From: Sulfurimonadaceae bacterium
GTDB lineage: Bacteria > Campylobacterota > Campylobacteria > Campylobacterales > Sulfurimonadaceae
NCBI GenBank assembly: GCA_028683835.1
Contig: JAQUHB010000002.1
Coordinates: 1 to 64,000, forward strand
Reading direction: 5' to 3'
DNA: 64,000 nt
Shown: positions 1 through 8,377 of the stretch, piece after piece
Position numbering within the stretch: the stretch's first letter is position 1
Layout of the letters: each line of letters starts with the position of its first letter
Made by a program: the position numbers and the translations under genes
The notes under the pieces: model-generated
What the model saw: only the letters and a program-made list of their open reading frames with translations
What the model was told of the DNA's origin: nothing
Database searches by the model: none

Positions 1-709
1 CTTTTAACGTCTTAAAATTTTTAGAGAAATATTTATCAAACTCATACAACGCACCCTTTTGGTGTGGGTTTTCGCCATAACGAGTATCCATCACTTTGTT
101 TCCGACGATGAACTGTTTTTCTCCCATGCCGTTGTTGAAACGTGAATTCATATAGTTTGCTATCATAGAATCATACGCCGCAGTGTGCTCATACGCTTTT
201 ATCATCAGTGAACGACGGAACTCTACCGTGTTCGTGTCATTTTCCATAGCATTAAGTACCAAAGAGTAATCAGACGGGTCTGTTACGATGATGACACTGT
301 CAAAGTTCTTCGCAGCACTTCTCACCATCGCCGGACCGCCGATGTCGATGTTCTCTATGATCTCTTCAAAATCATCCGTTCTCTCAATTGTCGCTTTAAA
401 CGGGTAAAGATTTACACACACCAAATCGATAGCCTCAACACCAAGTTCTTTTGCCTGATCCAAGTGAGACTGTTTGTCACGACGATGTAAAATACCGCCG
501 TGCACATATGGATTTAAAGTCTTAACACGCCCCTCAAAACACTCTGGAAACTTTGTTACCTCATCGATCTCTATCGCTTTAACGCCATTTTCCACTAAAA
601 TTTTATATGTTCCGCCTGTTGAGATTATCTCAAATCCGTTTGATACTAATGACTTTGCAAACTCGACGATGTTGCTTTTATCGCTAACACTTAGTAATGC
701 TCTTTTCAT
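1..709 (-). CDS. purH: Bifunctional AICAR transformylase/IMP cyclohydrolase PurH (N-terminal part, cut by window edge)
   Basis: The reverse strand from ATG at 709 stays open to the window edge, giving about 236 residues. It begins [17 protein letters not shown] and contains [30 protein letters not shown] and [14 protein letters not shown], all landmarks of the IMP cyclohydrolase (MGS-like) domain, followed by the start of the transformylase domain at YGENPHQ. PurH catalyses the last two steps of IMP synthesis in the cytoplasm. The other purine gene here, purL, lies about 3.6 kb away on the same strand. The family is about 510 residues long, so roughly half is outside the window. Identification is firm from motifs. 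Confidence 0.96.
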   Translation of the reverse strand, partial: MKRALLSVSDKSNIVEFAKSLVSNGFEIISTGGTYKILVENGVKAIEIDEVTKFPECFEGRVKTLNPYVHGGILHRRDKQSHLDQAKELGVEAIDLVCVNLYPFKATIERTDDFEEIIENIDIGGPAMVRSAAKNFDSVIIVTDPSDYSLVLNAMENDTNTVEFRRSLMIKAYEHTAAYDSMIANYMNSRFNNGMGEKQFIVGNKVMDTRYGENPHQKGALYEFDKYFSKNFKTLK

Positions 710-846
710 GAAAGACCTTATAAAAATAAATTACGGAATTTTATCCTATCGGAGTTTATAGAAAGGTAAACTTACGAGTTATTGACTCGGGTCAATAACT
801 GTTCTTACAAAAATAACTATAATCCAAATCAAAAAAAGGATCTCCC

Positions 847-1263
847 ATTATCTACGCAATCATCCACACTATTCATCTTTATTCTATCTTCATCTATGGC
901 GGATTTCTCTTTGTTGATAATCTTTTTCTTTCCAAAATGGCTCGTACTCTGGGCGAAGATGAAGCCAAAAAAGCAAAAGAAGCGATAATGCTCCATGTAA
1001 GAAAAGTAGTGCCCTACGCGCTGATGGTCGCCGTCGCAAGCGGACTTTTTATGTTCACTCAAATCTTTGGAGAGATAAAAGAGGAGGGACTCAGCCGTTT
1101 TCAGATCATGCTCGGTATAAAAGCGATTTTGGGTCTCTGGCTTGGAGCAAGAGGAATAAATCAAAAATTTTTCGGCATCAATCCATGGGTATTTAAAAGC
1201 CACCTCTTCCCGCTTCTACTTGTCATCATCATGATCTTTTTGTCGCAGTTTATGTATCTGTAA
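847..1263 (+). CDS. Small integral membrane protein, probable non-canonical ATT start
   Basis: An ATG-initiated frame runs from 937 to 1263 (108 residues), but the same frame is open back to 823 and encodes a hydrophobic stretch (IIYAIIHTIHLYSIFIYGGF) that looks like a real first membrane helix. No ATG, GTG or TTG lies upstream of 937 in this frame. ATT at 847 sits 6 bases after the purine-rich AAAAAAAGGA at 831-840, so an ATT start is plausible; a frameshift is the alternative. Further helices follow near VVPYALMVAVASGLFMFT and the C-terminal LFPLLLVIIMIFLSQ. The layout resembles small CopD-like membrane proteins, but no catalytic or metal motif is certain. Function unknown. Confidence 0.6.
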   Translation: MIYAIIHTIHLYSIFIYGGFLFVDNLFLSKMARTLGEDEAKKAKEAIMLHVRKVVPYALMVAVASGLFMFTQIFGEIKEEGLSRFQIMLGIKAILGLWLGARGINQKFFGINPWVFKSHLFPLLLVIIMIFLSQFMYL

Positions 1264-1302
1264 ATATGCTACCATTGTAAAAACCAAATATGGATGTTTA
1301 CA

Positions 1303-1614
1303 ATGTACAAACTCAACTTTTATGTCCCAGTTGCAGACAAAGAGCGCGTCAAAGAGGCACTTTTTGACATAGGTGTCGGCAAGTTTAAAAACTACGAGCG
1401 TTGCAGTTTCGAGACCCTCGGACACGGACAGTTCAAACCTGTAAACGGTGCAAATCCCCATATAGGGGAGTTGGACAGACTCGAGATAGTCGAGGAGTAT
1501 AAAGTGGAGATGATATGTGAGGATTCGCTCATCAAAGAGGCTGTAAGGGTTTTAAAGGAAGTCCACCCCTATGAAGAGGTGGCTTATGAGGTTTTTAGGA
1601 TGGAGGAGATTTAA
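1303..1614 (+). CDS. NIF3/YqfO C-terminal-domain-like small protein
   Basis: About 103 residues beginning MYKLNFYVPVADKERVKEAL, with GVGKFKNYERCSFETLGHG, GQFKPVNGANPHIG and a C-terminal EVHPYEEVAYEVF. These match the small PII/CutA-like domain found as an insert in NIF3/YqfO proteins and as a stand-alone protein. HPYEE and the C-terminal acidic residues are characteristic. Its function is not established; a metal- or ligand-sensing fold is the usual suggestion. ATG at 1294 is an alternative start; 1303 is preferred because GGAT at 1292-1295 is correctly spaced and the product then starts as family members do. It follows the membrane protein gene by 39 bases and may be cotranscribed. Confidence 0.8.
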   Translation: MYKLNFYVPVADKERVKEALFDIGVGKFKNYERCSFETLGHGQFKPVNGANPHIGELDRLEIVEEYKVEMICEDSLIKEAVRVLKEVHPYEEVAYEVFRMEEI

Positions 1615-1627
1615 TCTTTATCTACTT

Positions 1628-2143
1628 TTATTTATAATTATCCAATATGTTTATATGCTTATTTGAGTTTTTAACATAATAGTGAGTACCTAATACATCT
1701 TTAAAAAACATTTTTTTAGCTACTTCAAAATTATGATACGCACTTAGAAATTTATAATATTCATCATATTGAATACGAATTTCATAAATGTCACCATCCT
1801 CTAAACGAACTCCTATATCTTGAGATAACTGTTGTGGGATTTTTGATTCAAAATCAATATCTGATATGTCTAACGCTATATCTTCCATCGGCTTAATACG
1901 TGTCAAAACATTTTCATAATTCGACACTTCAAAACCTATATCTGTTAATGTTATTGGACGTAAACCTTTATTTACTGCATAAAGGTACATGACAGGATAT
2001 GACTTACCATCTTTTAATGACTGATGATAAACTATCTCTGACCATGTAACTAATTCACTTTTATCTCTATAAATTTTATATATACTAACAATTAGACTAA
2101 TCACTGAAATGATAAGTGCAACCCATGGAATATATGTAGTCAT
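1628..2143 (-). CDS. Hypothetical protein with one N-terminal membrane helix
   Basis: A 171-residue product, not recognised. Residues 5-24 (IPWVALIISVISLIVSIYKI) form one hydrophobic helix followed by positive residues. The remainder is soluble and mostly beta-like, with no Cys motif or obvious catalytic signature, and would sit on one face of the inner membrane. Converges on the NIF3-like gene with a 13-base gap and lies immediately beside the inverted-repeat element at 2227-2610, so it may be a relatively recent acquisition. Confidence 0.6.
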   Translation of the reverse strand: MTTYIPWVALIISVISLIVSIYKIYRDKSELVTWSEIVYHQSLKDGKSYPVMYLYAVNKGLRPITLTDIGFEVSNYENVLTRIKPMEDIALDISDIDFESKIPQQLSQDIGVRLEDGDIYEIRIQYDEYYKFLSAYHNFEVAKKMFFKDVLGTHYYVKNSNKHINILDNYK

Positions 2144-2226
2144 TCATTAAAACCTTTTAACTTAATAGAATAATTACGATCATTATATTCCAAACCACAT
2201 ATATTTACATGTAAAAGTTATACTCC

Positions 2227-2610
2227 ATACTTTTTTCTCCGCAAAAAAGTACCAAAAAGCTCTTGCAACGGCTTCGAGCTTGCCTTTGGCAAGTTCCCAA
2301 GAAACTACTCACAAATCCCAAAAAATTCAAAACTCACTTCGTTCAAACAGTTAAATTTTCTTAACGGTATTTATGAGTAGTATCTTGGCTCTGCAGATGT
2401 TGCAACTGACGGATAAACTTTTGCGGCGTTCTCTTTGTGTCACTTTGGATTTTAGCTTTGTTGACCGAGTGGAGTCGTAAAGAAAATGCAACTGTTTGAG
2501 GCATAGCCGAGTTTTGCATTTTTAGACGCAACGACCGAAATAAAGCGTTAAGAAATCCAACTTGCTGACACGAGCTTTTTTGCATACTTTTTTTGCGGAA
2601 AAAAAAGTAT
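2227..2610. repeat. Nested inverted-repeat element, non-coding
   Basis: The outer arms at 2227-2262 and 2572-2610 are near-perfect reverse complements (core ATACTTTTTT, CCGC, A-run, GTA, then AAAAAGCTC). A second pair is nested inside at 2297-2316 and 2369-2388 (CCAAGAAACTACTCACAAAT against the complement of ATTTATGAGTAGTATCTTGG). A 74-codon reverse frame inside looks like a by-product of the repeat, not a gene. The layout fits a dispersed non-autonomous or MITE-like repeat; two TTACATGTAA palindromes flank it at 2205 and 2663. It fills most of the 540-base gap between genes. Confidence 0.7.
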
Positions 2611-2683
2611 AAGAGAAGTCTTATAAAAAAGTGAGAAAGAAAACGCTTGCACCAAAGAGCGCTTACATGTAAAGAGTTTCCCC

Positions 2684-3010
2684 TTAATACTCAAACATCT
2701 TCACCAACATATTAGAAATGCTTTTCGACACCTTCTCATCGACTTCACCAATTTTTTTTACCAGTCTCGTCTTATCAACGGTTCTTATCTGATCTAGTAA
2801 TACCAATCCGTTTTTATTTTCAAATTTTATCTTCGGTCGAAATATAAACTCAAATCCCTTACTCGTCATTGGTGCTACGATAACGGTGTTTAATACATTC
2901 ATCTCATTTGGCGAGATCACTATGCAGGGACGTGTCTTTTGTATTTCAGACCCAATAGTAGGATTTAATCTCACCAGATAGATGTCAAATCTCTTAATAC
3001 CCTCTACCAT
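2684..3010 (-). CDS. MazF/PemK-family toxin (endoribonuclease)
   Basis: 108 residues. The N-terminal FDIYLVRLNPTIGSEIQKTR and RPCIVISPNEMN are the signature of the PemK/MazF fold: an Arg-Pro before the second strand and a loop preceding it. VIVAPMTS and VLLDQIRTVDKTRL supply the rest of the conserved core, including the Gln-x-Arg-x-x-Asp. Known family members are ribosome-independent mRNA interferases. The ATG overlaps the last 7 bases of the upstream antitoxin gene, giving translational coupling. Assignment to the PemK/MazF family is firm; cleavage specificity cannot be read from sequence. Confidence 0.93.
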   Translation of the reverse strand: MVEGIKRFDIYLVRLNPTIGSEIQKTRPCIVISPNEMNVLNTVIVAPMTSKGFEFIFRPKIKFENKNGLVLLDQIRTVDKTRLVKKIGEVDEKVSKSISNMLVKMFEY

Positions 3011-3264
3011 TCGTAGTCATCCAGATCATTGTCATTAAGCAGATCGACTAAAAGTGCTTCATCTGTTTTATTTTTATTGGCTAATAATACACTCTTGATA
3101 TTTTCTTTCCAAGTCTCTCTTGCGACGTTGTTTACGGGTTTAATCAATAAACCATTTTCAACAACTTCTAATTCAAGATTTACACTTTCTAAGTGAGCTT
3201 GTTTTATGATTGTTTTTGGAAGCCGAATACCTTGTGAGTTTCCAATCTTAATTAAAGTCGTCAT
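3004..3264 (-). CDS. MazE/AbrB-type antitoxin
   Basis: 86 residues from ATG at 3264 (a TTG two codons upstream at 3270 is the alternative). MTTLIKIGNSQGIRLPKTII is a classic SpoVT/AbrB swapped-hairpin DNA-binding motif: IGNSQGIRLPK. The C-terminal half is acidic (LLNDNDLDDYEW), as expected for the tail that occupies the toxin's RNA-binding surface. Transcribed directly before the MazF-like gene and overlapping it. A palindrome at 3282-3300 just upstream of the gene is the likely autoregulatory operator. Confidence 0.92.
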   Translation of the reverse strand: MTTLIKIGNSQGIRLPKTIIKQAHLESVNLELEVVENGLLIKPVNNVARETWKENIKSVLLANKNKTDEALLVDLLNDNDLDDYEW

Positions 3265-3281
3265 CTTCAACTCTTTTTTTA

Positions 3282-3300
3282 GTAATTATATTGTAATTAC
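3282..3300 (-). promoter_or_regulatory. Palindromic operator in front of the MazEF-like pair
   Basis: GTAATTA, 5 bases, then TAATTAC: a perfect 7-bp inverted repeat about 18 bases upstream of the antitoxin start. AbrB/MazE antitoxins bind such palindromes in their own promoters, so autorepression is the simplest reading. Inference from position and symmetry. Confidence 0.55.
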
Positions 3301-3375
3301 TTTTTGATGTCAAATATACTCACACCAAAGAGAACTTTGCATGTAAATCATTTCAAGCTTGGCTAGCGTAACACC

Positions 3376-3816
3376 CTAACTTTTATCACCAAAAACAATC
3401 CTGTCAAGACTAAATCTTCCCGCACCCGATGTGATGAAGATCAATAGAAATAATATATAATAGACCGGTATTTCAAACCCGTTGTTGCCGCATGAAAAAC
3501 CATTGTGTATATGCACGGTAAATATCGCGACAAGCATTACGACAATAAGGGGAATGGAAATCAATCTTACTAAAAAACCGAGTGTTAATAGCACGACACC
3601 TGTTATCTCGGTGCTTGCTGCCATATAGGCATTTAAAGTGGGAAAAGGTATTCCTAGTGTGCCAAACCAATCAGCGACCGAAGAGATATCACTCCATTTC
3701 ATCATAGCTGGGCCAAAAAAACCATACGCCACGCCTAGCCTTGCCAATAACAACGAAATCGACCTGCCATACTCACTCAAATGAGCATATTTCAAATACA
3801 ACTGTTTAAGATTCAT
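3376..3816 (-). CDS. DoxX-family inner-membrane protein
   Basis: 146 residues from ATG at 3816, chosen because AAAAAAGGAG lies 6 bases upstream; an ATG 10 codons further up has no such site. Four hydrophobic helices with the DoxX hallmarks ARLGVAYGFFGPAMMKW near the start and FPTLNAYMAASTEITGVVLLTLG in the middle, then the loop HNGFSCGNNGFEIPVYYILF. DoxX proteins are small quinone- or thiosulfate-linked membrane proteins, and HvfD-type members accompany copper-binding peptide operons. The gene follows a short exported Cys-Gly peptide gene by 92 bases on the same strand, which supports that link. Confidence 0.87.
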   Translation of the reverse strand: MNLKQLYLKYAHLSEYGRSISLLLARLGVAYGFFGPAMMKWSDISSVADWFGTLGIPFPTLNAYMAASTEITGVVLLTLGFLVRLISIPLIVVMLVAIFTVHIHNGFSCGNNGFEIPVYYILFLLIFITSGAGRFSLDRIVFGDKS

Positions 3817-3871
3817 AGCAGACTCCTTTTTTGATGGCAAAATCATGTTTGCCGAGGACTATATGAAACTC

Positions 3872-3901
3872 TTTTTATCGCAGACAAACCTGCTATAAAA
3901 A
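3872..3901 (-). other. Inverted repeat between the peptide gene and doxX
   Basis: Arms 3872-3883 and 3890-3901 pair at 11 of 12 positions around a 6-base loop. There is no 3' U-run on either strand, so a processing or attenuation hairpin is more likely than a terminator. It would let the upstream peptide gene be expressed at a higher level than doxX. Confidence 0.4.
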
Positions 3902-3908
3902 GATAAAA

Positions 3909-4127
3909 CTATTTTGCGTCACCGCATTTTCCCGCACCACATTTGACAGACTTTTTAGATGGAGTTTTTTTATTTGCATCTGACTTCATCTTTTTATCCA
4001 ATGCGGATTGCATTTTTTCAGACTCGCTTGCATTTGCATCGCTTTTCATATCCGCTGCACTCAGCACAGTCGAACCCATCCCCATAAAAAATGTAACTCC
4101 GACAAGTAATGACATAAACTTCTTCAT
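3909..4127 (-). CDS. Short exported peptide with C-terminal KCGAGKCG, HvfA-like
   Basis: 72 residues. A clear signal peptide (MKKFMSLLVGVTFFMGMG then STVLSAA) is followed by a low-complexity Lys/Ser/Asp region with a repeated MKSDAN, and the chain ends KKSVKCGAGKCGDAK. The two Cys-Gly units resemble the EGKCG-type core of HvfA precursors, whose cysteines are converted to copper-binding oxazolone/thioamide groups by an MNIO (DUF692) enzyme with a partner protein. A DoxX gene, as in hvfABCD loci, follows. No MNIO gene is present nearby, so any modification would have to be done in trans. Good ribosome site AAAAAAGGATATAAC. The exported small protein is certain; the HvfA link is inference. Confidence 0.72.
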   Translation of the reverse strand: MKKFMSLLVGVTFFMGMGSTVLSAADMKSDANASESEKMQSALDKKMKSDANKKTPSKKSVKCGAGKCGDAK

Positions 4128-4286
4128 GTTATATCCTTTTTTAGTTTTAAAAGTTGTGACACTCAGCTATATTACAAGATGATTTTACAACATTGTATTT
4201 GCCAAAATCTTTTAAAACTCTGTTTGTTAATTTTCTTAAAGTCTATATAATATTTTCTTATTTAATGAATCTACTTGAAGTTTATT

Positions 4287-4310
4287 GAAAAAGCCCGAGA
4301 CTCTCGGGCT
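4287..4310 (-). terminator. Rho-independent terminator of purL
   Basis: On the reverse strand an AGCCCGAG stem pairs with CTCGGGCT around a 3-base loop and is followed by TTTTTCAAT, 24 bases past the purL stop. Confidence 0.85.
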
Positions 4311-4333
4311 AGAAGTATTACAAAAAAGGGGTT

Positions 4334-6544
4334 TTATCTTTGGTTGATGACAGCGGCAAAAGTATTGTAGTAGTTATCTTGTAACTCTTTCATTCCCATC
4401 ATTACATTGTTACATGTAAAGTGTTCGCCGCCTACTGTACCTATCTTTTGAAGAGTCAGTTTTGATGCCATTGCTTCGAATGCTTTTGCATTTTCTGGGT
4501 TCACTTCGATGATTGCGCGTGAGAAACTCTCTGAGAAGATATCTCTCTCATCAGTTACATCCATACCTACGTTACAGCCAAGTCCGCTAACAGCACTCAT
4601 CTTCGCAAGAGCGATAGCCGCTCCGCCTGAGCTACAATCTTTTGCACACTCTAGAAGTCCAAGTTTATTTGCTTCAATCACTAATTCCCAAAGTGCGAGC
4701 TCTTTGACATAATTTATCTCAGGCATCTTTCCTGCGACTACATTGTAAAGCTCTTTCATGTAAAGTGATCCGCCAAACTCGCTTTTTGTATCGCCTACCA
4801 AATAAAGAAGGTTTCCATCTTTTTGGAAGCTTGACATAAGCACTTTATTTTCATCATCATTCACACCGACAGTCGCGATTGACGGAGTCGGGAAAACTGA
4901 AATTTTATCTGTTTCATTGTAAAGAGAAACGTTCCCGCCGATAACCGGAGTCGTAAGCTCTGCACACGCTTCTTTAATACCAAGACACCCTTGTGCAAAT
5001 TGCCACATAACTTCTGGATTTTCAGGGTTTCCGTAGTTGAGACAATCCGTGATAGCCAAAGGTCTCGCCCCACTCATCGCTACGTTTCTACCGCTCTCAA
5101 TTACTGCTGCAGCAGCACCGTTGCGAGGATCAACATAACAATAACGCACGTTACAGTCAGCACTCATTGCAAGTGCTTTTCCGTTCTCTTTTATACGAAT
5201 AACAGAAGCATCAAGACTTCCGCCTTTTTTGATCGTGTTTGTTTGTACCATTGAGTCGTACTGCTCATAGATCCATGATTTATCTACGACTTCCATGGAC
5301 TTAATAAGTTTTGCAAACGCATCTTGGTTGCTTACTTTGTCAAAATCATTGAGAGTCACATCACGAATTTCATCCAAGTATGCAGGACGAGAAGTTGGAC
5401 GGTCTAAAATAGGTGCTTCTTCACTCACAGGGTCAACCGGAACATCCGCACATTTTTCGCCGTGCCAGAAAAGTTCCATTCTGCCAGTTGCAGTTACTTC
5501 ACCCACGACAGCCGCATCCAAATCCCATTTTTCAAAGATATCAATGATCGCCTGCTCGCTTCCTTTTCTAGCACAAATAAGCATACGCTCTTGAGATTCA
5601 CTCAACATAAACTCATACGGAGTCATCCCCTCTTCACGAGCCGGAACTTTATCAAGATGCATAATCATCCCAGAACCTGAACGCCCAGCCATCTCAAATG
5701 AGCTAGATGTGAGCCCCGCCGCACCCATATCTTGGATACCTACGACGTAGTCAGTTTTAAAAAGCTCTAAACATGCTTCCAAAAGAAGCTTTTCAGTAAA
5801 CGGATCACCCACTTGAACGGTCGGGCGAAGAGATTTAGACTCTTCAGTGAAAGAGTCAGAACTCATAACAGCACCGCCTAGACCATCACGTCCCGTTTTA
5901 CTTCCTACATAGATAACAGGGTTGCCGATACCCTCAGCTTTTCCGTAAAATATTTCATCACTTTTTGCAAGACCTAAAGTAAATGCGTTTACAAGGATGT
6001 TTCCATTGTAACAATCATCAAAACTTGTCTCACCGCCGATAGTCGGAACACCCATACAGTTACCGTATCCGCCTATCCCCTCAACTACACCACGAACCAA
6101 AAAACGTTGGTGTGCGCTGATCTTATCGCCGCGAAGGACATTACCAAAACGTAATGCATTTAAGTTTGCTATAGGACGAGCGCCCATCGTAAAGATATCA
6201 CGCATGATCCCGCCAACGCCCGTTGCAGCACCTTGATACGGTTCTATGAAACTTGGGTGGTTATGTGATTCCATCTTAAATACAGCCGCATAACCGCCGC
6301 CGATGTCAATAACACCCGCATTTTCACCCGGACCTTGGATAACCCATGGAGCTTTTGTCGGAAAACCGTTTAGATGTTTTTTAGAAGATTTATAACTACA
6401 GTGTTCACTCCACATAGCTGAAAAAATACCAAGTTCTACAAGGTTTGGCTCACGCCCTAAAATATTTTTGATATTTGCATAATCAAGCTGAGAAAGCTTG
6501 TGTTGAGAGAGTAATTTATCTATATCTGGAAGTTGTTGGCTCAC
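4334..6544 (-). CDS. purL: Phosphoribosylformylglycinamidine synthase subunit PurL
   Basis: 736 residues, the usual length of small-type PurL. Near the start is [18 protein letters not shown], then [12 protein letters not shown] (catalytic and ATP-binding His region), [34 protein letters not shown] and, in the second AIR-synthase-like half, [11 protein letters not shown] and the Gly-rich [12 protein letters not shown]. It uses ATP and ammonia from PurQ to convert FGAR to FGAM in purine synthesis. Monocistronic here, with its own terminator; greB lies 59 bases upstream on the same strand. The gene contains one of the TTACATGTAA palindromes at 4410. Confidence 0.97.
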   Translation of the reverse strand: MSQQLPDIDKLLSQHKLSQLDYANIKNILGREPNLVELGIFSAMWSEHCSYKSSKKHLNGFPTKAPWVIQGPGENAGVIDIGGGYAAVFKMESHNHPSFIEPYQGAATGVGGIMRDIFTMGARPIANLNALRFGNVLRGDKISAHQRFLVRGVVEGIGGYGNCMGVPTIGGETSFDDCYNGNILVNAFTLGLAKSDEIFYGKAEGIGNPVIYVGSKTGRDGLGGAVMSSDSFTEESKSLRPTVQVGDPFTEKLLLEACLELFKTDYVVGIQDMGAAGLTSSSFEMAGRSGSGMIMHLDKVPAREEGMTPYEFMLSESQERMLICARKGSEQAIIDIFEKWDLDAAVVGEVTATGRMELFWHGEKCADVPVDPVSEEAPILDRPTSRPAYLDEIRDVTLNDFDKVSNQDAFAKLIKSMEVVDKSWIYEQYDSMVQTNTIKKGGSLDASVIRIKENGKALAMSADCNVRYCYVDPRNGAAAAVIESGRNVAMSGARPLAITDCLNYGNPENPEVMWQFAQGCLGIKEACAELTTPVIGGNVSLYNETDKISVFPTPSIATVGVNDDENKVLMSSFQKDGNLLYLVGDTKSEFGGSLYMKELYNVVAGKMPEINYVKELALWELVIEANKLGLLECAKDCSSGGAAIALAKMSAVSGLGCNVGMDVTDERDIFSESFSRAIIEVNPENAKAFEAMASKLTLQKIGTVGGEHFTCNNVMMGMKELQDNYYNTFAAVINQR

Positions 6545-6603
6545 GGATTATTCCTAAAATTTTGGTTTTTAAGCGCAGATTATATCTAAATAGGAATAAA
6601 ATT

Positions 6604-7128
6604 TTAGTGAAAACCGAAATCTTTTTTTGTACGGATATTTTTTTTGAGCTCAAATACGGGAGTGTAAGAGATTGATAAAACTTCATACTCTTTTTTTCCG
6701 TTTGGAAGATTAATAAAAAACTGATCCTCTTCTACTTTTCCAAGCAAATGCTTTGCCAAAGGGGAATGTACCGATATCAGCCCATTTTCAGGTTCAGCTT
6801 CTAAAACACCGCATATCGTATAACTCTCATTCTCGCCTGTTGCAATATTCTCAATTTTCACAGTAGCGCCAAAATGTACTCGGCTATGATCCAAATGTGC
6901 AGGATTGATAACATTCGCTTTTTCTATCATGGAGTTGAGATAAAAAAGACGTCTTTCTATGTGGCGAAGTTGCTCTTTTGCTGCATGATAGTCCGCATTT
7001 TCACTTCTGTCGCCTTGAGCGGCGGCAACCTGTTTTTCATAGGTTACACGAGGTTTTTCAACTTCTCGAAGATATTTAAACTCTTCTAAAAGAAGATCAT
7101 ATCCCTCTAGTGTCATCGGTTCTTGCAA
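6604..7128 (-). CDS. greB: Transcript cleavage factor GreB-like
   Basis: 174 residues from TTG at 7128. With this start the product opens MQEPMTLEGYDLLLEEF, aligning with the GreB N-terminus, and AAGGA lies 8 bases upstream; an upstream TTG at 7146 would overlap the preceding gene. QGDRSENADYHAAKEQLRHI in the coiled-coil tip carries the acidic Asp-Glu pair that reaches the RNA polymerase active site. The FKBP-like C-terminal domain follows with FGATVKIENI and ISVHSPLAKHLLGK. It rescues backtracked polymerase by stimulating transcript cleavage. GDRSENADY favours GreB over GreA. It lies one base downstream of a small hypothetical gene and is probably translationally coupled to it. Confidence 0.85.
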   Translation of the reverse strand: MQEPMTLEGYDLLLEEFKYLREVEKPRVTYEKQVAAAQGDRSENADYHAAKEQLRHIERRLFYLNSMIEKANVINPAHLDHSRVHFGATVKIENIATGENESYTICGVLEAEPENGLISVHSPLAKHLLGKVEEDQFFINLPNGKKEYEVLSISYTPVFELKKNIRTKKDFGFH

Positions 7129-7129
7129 G

Positions 7130-7462
7130 TTAGAGTTCCTTACCAAAACCTAATATATAAAAAGTATCTTTTCCATCCACTTTTTGAAGTTCCACTTTAA
7201 ACTTATCAGAAAAATGTTCTACTTTTTCAAGAGCTTCTTCTTTAAGCGCTGGGATGATTGCCTCTATTTTTATTTTTAAATAATCATTTGAATTTGACAT
7301 TGCAACATGACTGTTCAAAGGTTTTAAAGCATCATGAAGATCCATAATATGTTTTTCTATTTTTTCATATCCAATAGTATTTTCTTTAATTTTTTGAAAC
7401 TGATCTATTAAGATGTCGTTTGGTATATATCCTAACTGATTTAACATAGCACTTGATTGCAT
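7130..7462 (-). CDS. Hypothetical protein upstream of greB
   Basis: 110 residues, not recognised. Predominantly helical and charged, with no Cys, no signal peptide and no membrane segment, so cytoplasmic. MLNQLGYIPNDILIDQFQKI begins the helical part and FYILGFGKEL ends it. Its stop is one base upstream of the greB start, so the two are one transcription unit. Confidence 0.7.
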   Translation of the reverse strand: MQSSAMLNQLGYIPNDILIDQFQKIKENTIGYEKIEKHIMDLHDALKPLNSHVAMSNSNDYLKIKIEAIIPALKEEALEKVEHFSDKFKVELQKVDGKDTFYILGFGKEL

Positions 7463-7570
7463 ATAATTCCTTTTTTACGAGGATTCTAACATATTTTTTT
7501 TTAATTTTAATCTTACTTTACGTTTGCTGTAATATAATGTTATACAAATAAAACACTTTAGGGATCGTTT

Positions 7571-8374
7571 ATGAATGAAAAATTACTTCAGCAAATAAAA
7601 CAACTTCCGCCACTCCCAGAGTCTGCTATGCAGATAGAAGCTGTATATCAAAATCCGGACTCGACTTTTAATGATATGGTAAAAATTTTAGAAAAAGACC
7701 CTCTTTTAACTGCCGATATCTTAAAAGCTGCCAACTCTCCACTTTATGGATTTTCAAGAGAGATCAATGCTATCAGTCAAGCTGTTGGGCTCTTTGGTAT
7801 GGGTACAGTTCGCGGTTTCGCTTTAGCGAGTATTGTCAAAAAAAGTTTTACACTAGATCTTTCATCATATGGCATTACAAATATACAGTTTGCTGAACTT
7901 TCCAAAAAACAACATGCACTTGTAACTTCATGGTACATAAAAAAGGATCCTAAACTTTTAGGGATTTTATCTCCTGCAGCTTTTTTAGTTGAGATAGGAA
8001 AAGTTTTGATCTCTCAATATCTTATAGAAGAAAAGATGAAAGAAAAGTTTAAAAACGCACTCGAAGAACTTCAAGACGTGGAAGCTGCTGAAGTTGAAGT
8101 AATTGGAGTCCACACTCCTGAAGTCAGTGCCACTGTGTTTACTCACTGGAAATTTGAAGAAAAACTTATAGAAACTATACGCTATGGTGCCGATCCAGAG
8201 AATGCTCCGGAGACGATAAAAAAAGCTGCGCAGAGTCTGCATGTAGTACGCACTGCAGTCCCTATAAGTGGAGTGATGACAGAAGCAAGTATTGCCGCGG
8301 CAAAAGCACTCGTTGACCAATATGGTCTTGATATGGATAGTTTTAATAAAGCTATCGAAAATGTTCTCTCATAA
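7571..8374 (+). CDS. HDOD-domain signalling protein
   Basis: 267 residues, a stand-alone HDOD domain. LPPLPESAMQIEAVYQNPDS, then ILEKDPLLTADILKAANSPLYGFSR and ISQAVGLFGMGTVRGFAL are the family landmarks (KDP, ILKxANS, PLYG, GxxxVR). HDOD proteins lack the catalytic HD pair and act as regulatory adaptors in motility, c-di-GMP or stress responses. No second domain is present. The downstream RNase gene begins 3 bases after the stop, which suggests cotranscription. The phenotype cannot be inferred. Confidence 0.9.
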   Translation: MNEKLLQQIKQLPPLPESAMQIEAVYQNPDSTFNDMVKILEKDPLLTADILKAANSPLYGFSREINAISQAVGLFGMGTVRGFALASIVKKSFTLDLSSYGITNIQFAELSKKQHALVTSWYIKKDPKLLGILSPAAFLVEIGKVLISQYLIEEKMKEKFKNALEELQDVEAAEVEVIGVHTPEVSATVFTHWKFEEKLIETIRYGADPENAPETIKKAAQSLHVVRTAVPISGVMTEASIAAAKALVDQYGLDMDSFNKAIENVLS

Positions 8375-8377
8375 ATT

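Noticed and set aside
2361-2585. 74-codon reverse frame
   Set aside because: Lies entirely inside the inverted-repeat element, has odd composition and no ribosome site.
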